A stretch of 64,000 nucleotides of DNA from JANQOH01 sp965201155 (GTDB lineage Bacteria > Pseudomonadota > Alphaproteobacteria > UBA7887): assembly GCA_965201155.1 (NCBI GenBank), contig OZ241752.1:434001-498000 (forward strand), given 5' to 3'. Below are positions 49,937 through 59,110 of the stretch, piece by piece. The position numbers and the translations under genes are program-made. Each line of letters opens with the position of its first letter. Position 1 is the stretch's first letter. The notes under the pieces were generated by a model. The model had not been told where the DNA came from, ran no database searches, and saw only the letters and a list, made by a program, of their open reading frames with translations.

Positions 49937-51347
49937 ATTATGCCGCTTGAGCGCCCGCGCGGCTGTCAGCCATTTGCGCAAGGGCGATGTTTCGCCACTG
50001 GAACTGATTGACGCGGCGGCGAACCGGATCGCGAATACCGACGAAGCCCTCAACGCCATGCCGACCCTGTGCCTTGAGCGCGCGCGGAACCATGCGCGCA
50101 AGATAATGGCGGCGGCGCCCGATGACCCGCCGCCGCATTATCTCTCCGGTTTGCCGATCGCGGTGAAAGACCTGGACGAAGTGGAAGGCGTGCGCACGGT
50201 GTTCGGTTCGCCAATTCATGCGGATCATGTTTCGACGCATTCGGACTATATGGTGCAGCGGTTGGAAGCCAATGGCGCGGTGGTAATCGGCAAGTCCAAC
50301 ACCCCGGAATTCGGCGCCGGTTCACAGACGTTCAATGAAGTGTTCGGGCGTGCGGGCAACCCGTGGCGCACGGGCTTCACACCCGGCGGGTCGTCGGGCG
50401 GGTCTGCCGCGGCGCTGGCCGCGGGGCAGGTATGGTTGGCGACCGGCAGCGATCTGGGCGGTTCGCTGCGCAACCCTGCGAGTTTTTGCGGAGTGGTCGG
50501 TTTGCGCCCCAGCCCCGGTCGCGTTGCGCATGGTCCGACGGGAGCGCCGTTCGCTGATCTGGCAGTCCACGGGCCGATGGCGCGGGACGTGGCCGATACG
50601 GCATTGATGCTCGACGCCATGGTGGGCCGGTACCCCGGCGACCCTCTGTCGCTGGAAGCGCCGCGCTCGCCATATTCCCGCGCCGCGTCCGCGCCCGCGG
50701 CACCGCGACGGGTGGCGTTCAGCACGGATCTGGGCGGTATTGCTCCAGTGGAACCGGTGGTTCGCGAGGCGGTGCGCACGGCTGCCGGGCGCTTTGCCGA
50801 TCTCGGCGCGGAAGTGGTGGAAGATACAATAGATTTTTCCGAAGCGCAGCGGACGTTTCACGTGTTGCGCGCGCTGGCTTTCGCAACCACGCGCGGGAAT
50901 CTTGTGGATGAGCATCGCGATAAGCTGAAATGGGAAGTTGCGTGGAATATCGAGGCAGGGCTCGGCTTGCAGGTGGAAGAAATCATGCAGGCAGAACGCG
51001 CCCGCGCCGAAATCTTCCGCCGTGCGGTCGCGTTTTTTGAAGCGAACGACCTGCTTCTATGTCCGGCAGCGGTCGTGCCGCCATTTGCCAATACGACGCG
51101 CTGGCCGGAACGGGTCGATGGCGTGGACCTCCGGGAGTACATTGATTGGCTGCTGATCTGTTCGTCGGTAACGCTGACCGGTTGTCCGGCGATTTCCGTA
51201 CCTTGTGCGCTGACGCCCGACGGACTGCCGATCGGGCTTCAGATTGTGGCGCCTCCGCGCCGCGAGGATTTGCTGATCGGCGCCGCCAAACTGTTTGAAG
51301 ATGCGCACGATTTCGCCGCCATGGTGCCGCGGGACCCACAAAGCTGA
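49929..51347 (+). CDS. Amidase signature family hydrolase
   Basis: A 472-residue amidase with the Ser-cisSer-Lys triad: Lys in PIAVKDLDEVEGV, cis-Ser and nucleophile Ser in TPGGSSGGSAAALAAGQVWLATGSDLGGSLRNPA. GNPWRTGFTPGG and the C-terminal GCPAISVPCALTPDGLPIGLQIV are typical. No transamidosome partners are adjacent and it lacks GatA-type context, so it is a catabolic amidase with unknown substrate. It starts 8 nt inside the aminotransferase gene. Confidence 0.88.
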   Translation: MHELCRLSARAAVSHLRKGDVSPLELIDAAANRIANTDEALNAMPTLCLERARNHARKIMAAAPDDPPPHYLSGLPIAVKDLDEVEGVRTVFGSPIHADHVSTHSDYMVQRLEANGAVVIGKSNTPEFGAGSQTFNEVFGRAGNPWRTGFTPGGSSGGSAAALAAGQVWLATGSDLGGSLRNPASFCGVVGLRPSPGRVAHGPTGAPFADLAVHGPMARDVADTALMLDAMVGRYPGDPLSLEAPRSPYSRAASAPAAPRRVAFSTDLGGIAPVEPVVREAVRTAAGRFADLGAEVVEDTIDFSEAQRTFHVLRALAFATTRGNLVDEHRDKLKWEVAWNIEAGLGLQVEEIMQAERARAEIFRRAVAFFEANDLLLCPAAVVPPFANTTRWPERVDGVDLREYIDWLLICSSVTLTGCPAISVPCALTPDGLPIGLQIVAPPRREDLLIGAAKLFEDAHDFAAMVPRDPQS

Positions 51348-51358
51348 GAGCCGCGCGG

Positions 51359-52054
51359 CTAGGTGAGATGCGCCGCGAAATGAGCCAGGGTGCGTTCGCG
51401 GGCAACAGAGGCGGCATGAGGATGGAAAGAGGGATACCCCTTACGATTGAAACCGTGTTCGGCGCCCGGATATATGTGGATTGTCGCTGTCTCGTCTGAA
51501 TCGAGGCGTTCCTTGACGGTGGCCACCGCGCTTTGGGGGACGCGGGCATCATTTGCCGCGAAATGCAGCAGGATCGGGCATGAAATTGCCGACGCTTCGG
51601 CCAGATAGTTCTCGATGCCCACGCCGTAATAGCTGACAGCGGCGTCGACGCGATGACGCGCGGCGCACAGATAAGCGAGTTTACCGCCAAGGCAGAACCC
51701 CATGGCGCCGACTTTCCCTGTGCATTCTGGCAGGGACTTGAGGCGGGCAAAACAGGCGCCCAGATCAATCACAAGCCGATCGACATCAAGGCGTTGGTTG
51801 AGCGCCCGCGCCTGCGTCTGGCCATCCGGGGTGTAGTGGAGGAACCGATCAGGTTCGATGCGCCAGAACACGTCCGGAGCGATGACGCAATAGCCTTCGG
51901 CAGCGTAGGAGTCGGCAACGCCGCGGATATGGCCGTTGATATTGTAGATTTCCGGCAGCACGAGAAGGCCGGGGCCATGGCCTGTATCGGGCGTGGTGAG
52001 CCAGGCCGTGAATTCTCCATCTTCAGTTGCAATTCTGATTTCGCGTCCCGGCAT
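51359..52054 (-). CDS. Dienelactone hydrolase family protein
   Basis: A 231-residue alpha/beta hydrolase. GLLVLPEIYNINGHIRGVADSYA, VGAMGFCLGGKLAYLCAA with Cys as nucleophile (GFCLGG), YYGVGIENYL, then HFAANDARVP (Asp) and IYPGAEHGFNRKG (His): the Cys-Asp-His triad of carboxymethylenebutenolidase-like enzymes. It is the last gene of the operon that begins with the REC-PP2C gene, just after the CoA ligase. Confidence 0.87.
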   Translation of the reverse strand: MPGREIRIATEDGEFTAWLTTPDTGHGPGLLVLPEIYNINGHIRGVADSYAAEGYCVIAPDVFWRIEPDRFLHYTPDGQTQARALNQRLDVDRLVIDLGACFARLKSLPECTGKVGAMGFCLGGKLAYLCAARHRVDAAVSYYGVGIENYLAEASAISCPILLHFAANDARVPQSAVATVKERLDSDETATIHIYPGAEHGFNRKGYPSFHPHAASVARERTLAHFAAHLT

Positions 52055-52057
52055 TGA

Positions 52058-53662
52058 TCACTCTCCCTGGCGGAGGCGGAAACGTTGCAATTTTCCGGTT
52101 TCGGTGCGCGGCAGCGCATCGACGAACGTTACCGCACGTGGATATTTGTATGGCGCGATGGACTGTTTGACGTAATCCTGGAGCGCGCGTTTCATTGTGT
52201 CGCTGGCGGCGACGCCGGCGCGCAGGACGACAAAAGCGGAAACGATTTGCCCGCGCGCCGGGTCGGGGACGCCGATTACGCCGCATTCTGCAACGTCCGG
52301 ATGCTCGAGCAGGGCGGCCTCGACTTCGGCACCGGCGATATTGTAGCCCGCAGACACGATGAGGTCGTCGGCGCGGCTCACATACCAGAAATAGCCGTCC
52401 TCGTCCTGGCGGTACAAGTCTCCGGTATAGTTCCAGCCCTCGCGCACATATTCGGCCTGACGGCCGGCGTCGGCAAGATATTTGCAGCCGGTCGGTCCGC
52501 GTACTGCCAGTCGCCCGATTTCTCCCGGTTTCGCCGGTTTGCCGCCTCCGAGCATGACTCTGGCTTCATAGCCGGGTACGGGGCGCCCGGTCGACCCGGG
52601 GCGTATTTGGCCCGGTGGACTGGCGATGAAGATATGCAACAGTTCCGTCGAGCCGATACCGTCAATGATTTCAATGCCGGTTTTCGCGCGCCAGGCTTCG
52701 AAGACCGGCAATGGCAGGGTTTCGCCGGCGGAGACACATTTTTTCAGGCTTGACAAATCGCGGCCTTCGAGGTCGTCGAGCAAGGCGCGGTAGGCGGTTG
52801 GCGCGGTATAGAGAATGGTGCAGTGGTGGCGCTCGATGGTGTCGAGAATGGCGGTCGGCGTGGGACGGTCGACAAGTGCAACCGCCGCGCCAGCACGGAA
52901 GGGGAAACACAGGAACGCGCCGAGCCCGAAGGCAAAGGCAATGGGCGGTGAGCCTGTCACCACATCGTCGCGGCCGCTGCCCAGTACATATTCCGGGAAT
53001 CCATCGCAGATTGCCAGAAGGTCGCTGTGGAAGTGCACGCATCCCTTCGGTTGTCCGGTGGTGCCTGAGGTGAAGGCGATGACGGCGGCATCATCGGCGG
53101 CAGTTTCGACGAGGGGGAAACCGGCAGGTTTGGTGGCGAGTGCTCGATCGAGAGCTGCGGCGCCATCTCCGGTCGCGGTAAAATCGGCGATCCTGACCGG
53201 GCCGGGAGCGTCCTTGCATGCGGTTTCAAGTTCCTGAGTAAGGCTTTGGTCGCACAGGGCGTGGGTAATTCTCGCCTTGCGAAGGATGGCGCCGAGCTCA
53301 CGCGCTCGCAGCAGCGGCATGGTAGCTACGCACACGCCGCCTGCCTTGAGGACGCCGAACCAGCATGCTGCGAGCATGGGGTTGTTGGGGGCGCGAAGCA
53401 GCACGCGGTTGCCGGCGATCAAGCCCATATCCTGGACCAGGACAGTGGCGATGCGATCAGAAAGGGTGTGCAGTTCGGCGTAGGTCCAGTGTCTTTCCCC
53501 GAACAGCAGCGCGGTGCGCGCGCCATCCTCGGAAACAGCGCGGTCGTGCAGCAGCGCCTGTGCAGCGTTCAGCGTCGCGGAAAAAGCCGGAGAACCAGTG
53601 TGAGCGTGCAGCGCCGGCGGCGGAAGGTTGTCGTGGACGAAGCGGTCCTTGTGACCGGTCAT
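52058..53662 (-). CDS. Acyl-CoA ligase, benzoate-CoA ligase type
   Basis: Adenylate-forming enzyme of 534 residues. P-loop FTSGTTGQPKGCVHFH, GSTELLHIFIAS (A5-type), NYTGDLYRQDEDGYFWYVSRADDLIVSAGYNIAGAEVE (A7-A8), and PRTETGKLQRFRLRQ with the catalytic Lys. Best match by eye is the benzoate/2-aminobenzoate-CoA ligase branch. The ATG overlaps the histidine kinase stop by 4 nt, so substrate sensing by the upstream module may control it (inference). Confidence 0.86.
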   Translation of the reverse strand: MTGHKDRFVHDNLPPPALHAHTGSPAFSATLNAAQALLHDRAVSEDGARTALLFGERHWTYAELHTLSDRIATVLVQDMGLIAGNRVLLRAPNNPMLAACWFGVLKAGGVCVATMPLLRARELGAILRKARITHALCDQSLTQELETACKDAPGPVRIADFTATGDGAAALDRALATKPAGFPLVETAADDAAVIAFTSGTTGQPKGCVHFHSDLLAICDGFPEYVLGSGRDDVVTGSPPIAFAFGLGAFLCFPFRAGAAVALVDRPTPTAILDTIERHHCTILYTAPTAYRALLDDLEGRDLSSLKKCVSAGETLPLPVFEAWRAKTGIEIIDGIGSTELLHIFIASPPGQIRPGSTGRPVPGYEARVMLGGGKPAKPGEIGRLAVRGPTGCKYLADAGRQAEYVREGWNYTGDLYRQDEDGYFWYVSRADDLIVSAGYNIAGAEVEAALLEHPDVAECGVIGVPDPARGQIVSAFVVLRAGVAASDTMKRALQDYVKQSIAPYKYPRAVTFVDALPRTETGKLQRFRLRQGE

Positions 53663-56016
53663 GGCTGCGGGCGTTCTTCCCCGGTGTCCGCAAGGAGGTC
53701 CGCGTGGGCGGGCTTGTCCGGCAAGTCAAGGGGGTCTGTTTCGTCAGCCGGGTTCTCATCAGCAAGCGCCGCGCCCTCACGCGGTATTTCGATGATCATT
53801 TCCGTAAACAGCCCGGGCTCCGTTTCCACCCTGATGGAGGCTCCGTGCTGGCGCAGGATGTCACTGGAGAGCGCGAGGCCGAGGCCTGTGCCCTGATTCG
53901 CCGCCTTGGTGGTGAAAAAGGGGTTGAATATCTTTTCTACGATGTCCGGCGGGATACCGGTGCCGTTATCGCGCGCGCGGACTTCAACATGATCAGGCGT
54001 GCCGCGTGTGGTCAGAAGCAGTGCAGGAATATATCGCCCATTCTCGCTGCCATTTTCCGCTTCCGGCAATGTCAGCGTACCTTCTTTCAGCGCGCGCCGT
54101 TTCTGATCAGTGGCATGGCAGGCGTTGTTGACGATGTTGAGGAAGACACGGCCCAGATCCTGAGGGACCGCTTCCACATTGCCCGCCTCGGGGTCAAATT
54201 CCATATTCAGTTCCATCTGGAAAGAGCGGTCGGTGGCACGGGCGCTGTGCCAGGCAAGCCGGGCATGTTCATCAACCAGGGCATTGACGTCCGTGGTCTG
54301 CACTTCGCCGGAGCCGCGCCCCATCTGGAGCATGCTTTCCACAATTCGGTCGGCTCGGCCGGTATGTTCCCGAATAGTCTTGAGATTTTCCGCCAGATCA
54401 TGACGGATTTCCTCGATGACCGCGCCCTTGTCCTCGTGGGTTCCCTCCTTCTCCGTGCGCAGTATATCCTGAATTTCCTCCATGAATTCTTCAAGAAGCT
54501 CTTCGGAGCCTTCTGAAAAATTCTTGACGAAATTGAGCGGGTTTCTGATTTCGTGAGCGACACCCGCCACCAATTCACCGAGTGCGGCCAACTTTTCCTT
54601 GACCACGATCTGGTCCTGAGCGTGGCGCAGGTCGGTGAGGGTGGTTTCAAGCTGACTGTTCTTGTTGCCGAGCTCGCCGGCCAATTGTTCGAGTTCGCCG
54701 TTCTTGTCGCTGAGTTCCTCGGCAAGTCTTTCAACCAGATTCAGGCGTTGCACTTCGAGCGCGTGGCGGCGAAAGACCTCAAGGGCGGACGCCATGTCGG
54801 CAACTTCGTCCTGCCCGCTGATTTCAACGGCTTGTTCGAGCTCGCCGGCAGCCATGCGGCGCATTTGCTCGGACAGTTGGTTCAGGCGGCGCACCAGCAC
54901 GCGTCCGACAAACAGCCATGCGATCAGTACGGCGCCAACAAGGGCGATGACACTCAGCACGAGCAGTGTGTTTCGTCCGGCGGTCAGCGCCCTTTCTGAA
55001 GCGTCGGCGGCTCCGTGAGCATTTTCTTCGGTTTCGCTGACGAGATTTTCCGCCTCTGTCACGAGTTCGAAGGCGAGTGCGCGATTACTGGCGAGCAATT
55101 CCTGTTGCCGCTGCTCCAGGTCGAGTTCGCGCTCGCGCAACGCGAACAGGCCGCGTTCCGGTCCGGTGCCAAGGTCGATAAGGCGGGAAAAACCAAGGCC
55201 GAGCATGGCGCGCAGGGGGGTCATGCCGAGAGATTGCAGGCGGCGTTCGATGCCGCGTGCGGTCGCGTTGAAACGTTCGCGGAGGGGGCCGAGCAGGGAG
55301 GGGTCTTGTAAATTGAACGCGGTGGCCAGAATTTGGGCGCTAAGCGTGGCGTCTGCGTGTAATTCGGCAAGTCGCCTGTAGTGGCCGAACTCCGCTTCGG
55401 AGAGGTGTTCGGCGCGCGGCGCGGGAGGCGCGCCCAATTGGCGATAGCCGGTCATGGTGTAGAACAGCTGGTCGTCAATGGCAGGTATCAGCAGATCGCT
55501 CAGTTCTACGCGCAGGGAGGTGAGGTCACGGTTGATCTGGCTGCGCAGGGTATTGAGTGAAAATCGTTGCAGGACGGTGGCCAGGACGGCTTCGACATTG
55601 GCGTCGAGCGCGCGTCCACGTACAGCGAGGCGTTGTGCCGGTGTATCCTGTGTCGGGTCCGCGGCGGTTTCTCCGGTCCGGGTAAGAATTGCGAGTTGGT
55701 CACGAAACGCCGTTCTATCCTGCGCCAGTCCGCCGGTGATGCCGGCGAGGTCCTGGGGCGATGCGACAGCGGTCAGGCGGGGCGCAGTAGTAGCCAATGT
55801 CGCGCTTTGGCGCGCCAGTTGGAATGCGGCAACGAGTGCGGGCACGCTTTCGTCCCTAACCTGGTTCTGGACTTCTCCAACGCGTTGGAACGAGACCCAG
55901 CCGACGATGGCAGCGATGAAGGTGAGTGCCACTGCGCCAGCGATTCCGGCGTACAGGCGGGTGGAAATCCGTCTTCGGATACCGGGTTGACGGCCGGTTG
56001 CGACGTTCACGTTCAC
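53659..56016 (-). CDS. Sensor histidine kinase
   Basis: A 785-residue membrane kinase. TM1 is LYAGIAGAVALTFIAAIVGWVSF; a long helical periplasmic sensor region (about 45-325) resembles TorS-like sensors; TM2 is LLVLSVIALVGAVLIAWLFVGRVLV; then HAMP (RRLNQLSEQMRRMAAGELEQAV), a coiled coil (EELSDKNGELEQLAGELGNKNSQLE), HisKA with ELVAGVAHEIRNPLNFVKNF (phospho-His about 486), and HATPase with NIVNNACHA, DNGTGIP and GTGLGLALSSDILRQHGA. The GTG start overlaps the stop of the binding-protein gene; no receiver is attached. The likely target is the REC domain three genes upstream. Confidence 0.9.
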   Translation of the reverse strand: MNVNVATGRQPGIRRRISTRLYAGIAGAVALTFIAAIVGWVSFQRVGEVQNQVRDESVPALVAAFQLARQSATLATTAPRLTAVASPQDLAGITGGLAQDRTAFRDQLAILTRTGETAADPTQDTPAQRLAVRGRALDANVEAVLATVLQRFSLNTLRSQINRDLTSLRVELSDLLIPAIDDQLFYTMTGYRQLGAPPAPRAEHLSEAEFGHYRRLAELHADATLSAQILATAFNLQDPSLLGPLRERFNATARGIERRLQSLGMTPLRAMLGLGFSRLIDLGTGPERGLFALRERELDLEQRQQELLASNRALAFELVTEAENLVSETEENAHGAADASERALTAGRNTLLVLSVIALVGAVLIAWLFVGRVLVRRLNQLSEQMRRMAAGELEQAVEISGQDEVADMASALEVFRRHALEVQRLNLVERLAEELSDKNGELEQLAGELGNKNSQLETTLTDLRHAQDQIVVKEKLAALGELVAGVAHEIRNPLNFVKNFSEGSEELLEEFMEEIQDILRTEKEGTHEDKGAVIEEIRHDLAENLKTIREHTGRADRIVESMLQMGRGSGEVQTTDVNALVDEHARLAWHSARATDRSFQMELNMEFDPEAGNVEAVPQDLGRVFLNIVNNACHATDQKRRALKEGTLTLPEAENGSENGRYIPALLLTTRGTPDHVEVRARDNGTGIPPDIVEKIFNPFFTTKAANQGTGLGLALSSDILRQHGASIRVETEPGLFTEMIIEIPREGAALADENPADETDPLDLPDKPAHADLLADTGEERPQP

Positions 56017-57191
56017 GAACGTTCCCGGTCGTTCAGTGTCTGGATGGCATGATAACGCCCGTCGTCGCCGATGGCGGTGAAATAGACGAGATCGGACCCC
56101 TGACTGTCGCCGTCGTCATAGTGAAGGACGAAGCCGTCGAGATCGACGGTTTTCAGGTCGCGCAGGCTGTTGACAAAGCAGGTGCGGTCGGGGGCGCGGC
56201 CGCAGCGTTCGAGGGCGAAGATGGCAAGACGGCCGGCGAGATAGCCTTCGAAGGAAATGAAGCCGGGCGCAGCCTGGGGCGCGTGGGCGGCAAGCGCCTC
56301 GCGATAGGCGACGGCCACGGGTGGTTCGTCGGCCAGGGGGAACGGGACGACCTGCGTTACGAATACGCCGGCGCCGACGTCGCGCAGTTCCGTTAACAAG
56401 GCATTGCCGCCGACAAATGACAGGGTGGCAAATACGGGGTCGAAGCCGATATGGCGCGCCCACGCGATCAGTCTCGCAACGGGCTGGTACGCGCCGACGA
56501 GGATGACGGCGCCCGGATCGCCGGCGAGCAGGTCGAGCAAGGCCGATTTTACGGCTGTGCTGTTGCGCGGATAGACGCCGACCGCGACGGGCTGGAGGCC
56601 GTGTTCCCGGAGTGCGGCGCGTACGCCGTCGAAGCCTGCGCGCCCGAATGAGTCGTCCTGATAGAAGACGCCGAAGCGGGTCATTCCGAGGTCGGTAATC
56701 AGGCGCTCGACAATCCTGGCGGTTTCCTGGGCGTAGGACGGCCGCAGATGGATGACGTTTGCCTGGGTTTCCTCGCGCAGGGAAGCGTCGCCGGTGAGCG
56801 GCGCGACGTAGGGTATGCCGGCGGCCGCCGCGACCGGTGCAGTGGAGCGGGAGGTGGAGGTTCCGACGCCGCCGATAAGACCAAAGAGTTCCGGATTGGC
56901 GACGAGCTGACGGGTATTGGCGATAGCGGCTTCGGGTTCGTAGGCGTCGTCCAGGGACATGAGTTTGAGGGGGCGGCCGAAGATGCCGCCGCGGCTGTTA
57001 GCCTCCTCGAACGCAGCCTGGATTCCCGTTTGCATGGCACGGCCGAGGCTGCCTGCGGGTCCGCTCAGCGCGGCTGATTGGCCGAACAGAACGGGTTCGG
57101 GCGCCGCTTCCTCCTGCGCGCGGGAGGCGACGGAGACGCAGAACCCCGCGGCTGCAACAAACAACAGGGCGGGAAGCAGCCGCCGTATCAT
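56013..57191 (-). CDS. Periplasmic branched-chain amino acid-type binding protein
   Basis: LivJ/type I periplasmic binding protein of 392 residues. Signal peptide (RRLLPALLFVAAAGFCVSVASRAQE), then VLFGQSAALSGPAGSLGRAMQTGIQAAFEEAN, LMSLDDAYEPEAAIANTRQL, IGGVGTSTSRSTAPVAAAAGIPYVAPLTGDASLR and FGVFYQDDSFGRAGFDGV. There are no ABC permease or ATPase genes nearby; instead it is translationally coupled to the RsbW-like gene and the histidine kinase. It is therefore probably a ligand-sensing partner of the kinase, like TorT with TorS, not a transporter part. The ATG at 57191 is chosen by the signal peptide. Confidence 0.85.
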   Translation of the reverse strand: MIRRLLPALLFVAAAGFCVSVASRAQEEAAPEPVLFGQSAALSGPAGSLGRAMQTGIQAAFEEANSRGGIFGRPLKLMSLDDAYEPEAAIANTRQLVANPELFGLIGGVGTSTSRSTAPVAAAAGIPYVAPLTGDASLREETQANVIHLRPSYAQETARIVERLITDLGMTRFGVFYQDDSFGRAGFDGVRAALREHGLQPVAVGVYPRNSTAVKSALLDLLAGDPGAVILVGAYQPVARLIAWARHIGFDPVFATLSFVGGNALLTELRDVGAGVFVTQVVPFPLADEPPVAVAYREALAAHAPQAAPGFISFEGYLAGRLAIFALERCGRAPDRTCFVNSLRDLKTVDLDGFVLHYDDGDSQGSDLVYFTAIGDDGRYHAIQTLNDRERS

Positions 57192-57616
57192 CCGGTCCTC
57201 TGCTTGACGATTGTCATGCGGTTCCGGTCGCCGTCGCGGCAATAACGCGCTTCGTCCATGATCGAGCGCACGAAATGGACGCCGAGGCCGCCGATCGGTC
57301 GGTCGGCGAGGCCGGAGTCGAGGTCGGGTTCGGGTGCTTCCGTCAACGGATCGAAGGGCAATCCGCGATCGACAATATTGACGGTCACCGCTTTCGGGTC
57401 GGAGACGATATCGATTTCGGCGACGGCGGTGGTGTCGTGCGAGCCTGAGTGCCCATGTTTAATGACATTCATGATGAGTTCCTCGACCACGAGATTAATC
57501 TGGAACTCGAGTTCGGGGGGCCAATCTTCCGTTTGCGCAAATTCCTCGATGGCAGCGTTGATGCGCGGCACTTCTTCGAGCTGCGACATCATGCTCAACA
57601 AGAGTCGGGCGCTCAT
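57188..57616 (-). CDS. RsbW-like anti-sigma/serine kinase (HATPase)
   Basis: A 142-residue GHKL ATPase: INLVVEELIMNVIKHGHSGSH (N box), VNIVDRGLPFDP (G1), and GGLGVHFVRSIMDEARYCRDGDRNRMTIVKQ (G2 region). Such proteins bind a sigma factor or antagonist and phosphorylate a STAS partner. It is coupled to the PP2C gene before it (ATGA overlap) and the binding protein after it. The STAS antagonist at 63 kb is a candidate partner. Confidence 0.87.
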   Translation of the reverse strand: MSARLLLSMMSQLEEVPRINAAIEEFAQTEDWPPELEFQINLVVEELIMNVIKHGHSGSHDTTAVAEIDIVSDPKAVTVNIVDRGLPFDPLTEAPEPDLDSGLADRPIGGLGVHFVRSIMDEARYCRDGDRNRMTIVKQRTG

Positions 57617-58794
57617 GAGTTTCCCTTTCCGCGGCGGAGCGTGAGACAGGTGATATCGTCGAACTGGGGTGAGTCACCGGCAAATTCATTCACAGCATCG
57701 AACACGGCTTTGGTTGCTTCGCGGGAATTGGGAGGCGGAGAGACGGCGAAGAGAGCCTGCAAGCGCTCCATGCCGAACTGCTCGCCCTTTTCGTTCTCGG
57801 CTTCGGTGACGCCGTCGGTGTAGAGCAGCACGGTGTCGCCTGGCTCGAGGGTTGCAGTTCCTTCCTCGAACTCGAAGTCGGGCAGCAATCCGAGTGCTAT
57901 TCCGGCCGGCTTCTCGAGGAGGGACATGGTGCCGTCGGCGCGGACGAGGAGCGGCGGGTTGTGGCCGCCATTGGCGAAGCTGAATTTTCCGCTCTCCGGG
58001 TTGAAGATGGCGAGGAAAACGGTGACGAACATGCTGGCTTCGTTACTCTCATTGAGCAGCCTGTTGACCTCGCGCAGGGCTTCATTGGCAGCGGTTCGCC
58101 CCACGCTGGCGCCTTTAAGAAGGGTGCGGCTTGACATCATGAACAAGGCCGCCGGCACTCCCTTGCCGGACACGTCGGCAACGGCAAGGGCGATACGCCC
58201 GTGGGGCAGGCGCAGTATGTCGTAGAAATCTCCACCTACATCACGGGCGGGCTCCATACCGGCGAACATGTCCCACGAGCTGCTGGACGGAAATTCGGTC
58301 GGAAGGATCGACTGCTGCATGCTGCGGGCGATCTGGAGCTCGTTTTCGAGCGCCACAAGCCGGTCGCGTGATTCCAGCGCCTCGCGCCACATGGCGAGGT
58401 GGCGGAGAGTGCGGTCTATGGTGACGCGCAAGTCCTGGAAGTCGATAGGCTTGGTGACGAAGTCGAACGCACCGCGATTCATCGCAGTGCGGATATTCTG
58501 CATGTCGCCATAGGCTGAAACGATCACGGAGCGCACGTTGGGATCGACGTTTGGTATCTGTTCGAGAAGTGTCAGGCCGTCCATCTCTGGCATGTTTATG
58601 TCGGATAGCACCATATCAATGGTACGGTCTTCATGAAGGCGTTCAAGGGCTTCGATACCGTTGCGGGCGAAAACAAATGAATAGCGTCCGGCGCGGATGT
58701 CGCGGCGCATGCGCTGCAACAGCAGGCGCTCGAAATCCGGCTCGTCATCGACGGCAAGAATCCTGTTGGGTTTTTCCGCTGACCGCGTCACCAC
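57613..58794 (-). CDS. Response regulator with PP2C/SpoIIE phosphatase (RsbU-like)
   Basis: A 393-residue protein: receiver domain (about 10-130) with VDDEPDF, phospho-Asp in VLSDINMPEMDGL, VSAYGD and FVTKPID; a short helical linker (LENELQIARSMQQSILP); and a SpoIIE-type Ser/Thr phosphatase with GGDFYDILRLPHGRIALAVADVSGKGVPAALFM and DTVLLYTDGVTEAENE. Phosphorylation by the operon's kinase would switch dephosphorylation of a STAS antagonist. First gene of the six-gene operon. Confidence 0.9.
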   Translation of the reverse strand: MVTRSAEKPNRILAVDDEPDFERLLLQRMRRDIRAGRYSFVFARNGIEALERLHEDRTIDMVLSDINMPEMDGLTLLEQIPNVDPNVRSVIVSAYGDMQNIRTAMNRGAFDFVTKPIDFQDLRVTIDRTLRHLAMWREALESRDRLVALENELQIARSMQQSILPTEFPSSSSWDMFAGMEPARDVGGDFYDILRLPHGRIALAVADVSGKGVPAALFMMSSRTLLKGASVGRTAANEALREVNRLLNESNEASMFVTVFLAIFNPESGKFSFANGGHNPPLLVRADGTMSLLEKPAGIALGLLPDFEFEEGTATLEPGDTVLLYTDGVTEAENEKGEQFGMERLQALFAVSPPPNSREATKAVFDAVNEFAGDSPQFDDITCLTLRRGKGNS

Positions 58795-58860
58795 TTTTCT
58801 CCTCTCCGCGCTCGTTTTTCCCGTAATCGGGAAGTGTGTTCGCCAAGGCGAGCAAGCCGC

Positions 58861-58998
58861 TCAAGATAATACCGGTACGCGCTTCGTCAATGACGCGCCG
58901 GGTATCGACGTCGCTTCCCGGTCGGGCGCCCTGGGGGGAGTTTCTCCCGCAAAGTGGGATTTGCCGGGATTCGCCGGGATCTGCCGGTTGTGACTCAC
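58861..58998 (-). CDS. Possible 45-codon leader ORF before the REC-PP2C gene
   Basis: A GTG-started frame opening VSHNRQIPANPGKSHFAGET; its core matches the short frame before cobO (NPxKSHFAxE). It lies between the duplicate promoter and the phosphatase gene. Coding status is uncertain. Confidence 0.25.
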   Translation of the reverse strand: MSHNRQIPANPGKSHFAGETPPRAPDREATSIPGASLTKRVPVLS

Positions 58999-59036
58999 TT
59001 ATGCGGCGTGTTGAGGTTTGTTCCGAAAGCACTGGA

Positions 59037-59065
59037 ACAATAGCAGAATATAGGGGTTTGTGCAA
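59037..59065 (-). promoter_or_regulatory. Predicted promoter of the REC-PP2C operon, overlapping an SOS-like box
   Basis: TTGCAC (-35), 17 bp, extended -10 TGC-TATTGT, with ATTC-N7-GTTC overlapping the -10. The 18 nt around the -10 are identical to those before cobO. It points toward the REC-PP2C gene. Confidence 0.5.
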
Positions 59066-59110
59066 GGGCGTCCAGACGGGATCGAGGCAGTTCTCCCGTT
59101 GCCGGGCAGG

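Larger units (their letters stand above)
58795..59110. other. Intergenic region between the REC-PP2C gene and glnE, 316 bp
   Basis: Holds the second copy of the promoter-plus-box element (58948-59065), oriented toward the REC-PP2C operon. Its middle part between the two conserved blocks is unrelated to the first copy. It also contains the possible leader ORF. Confidence 0.6.
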
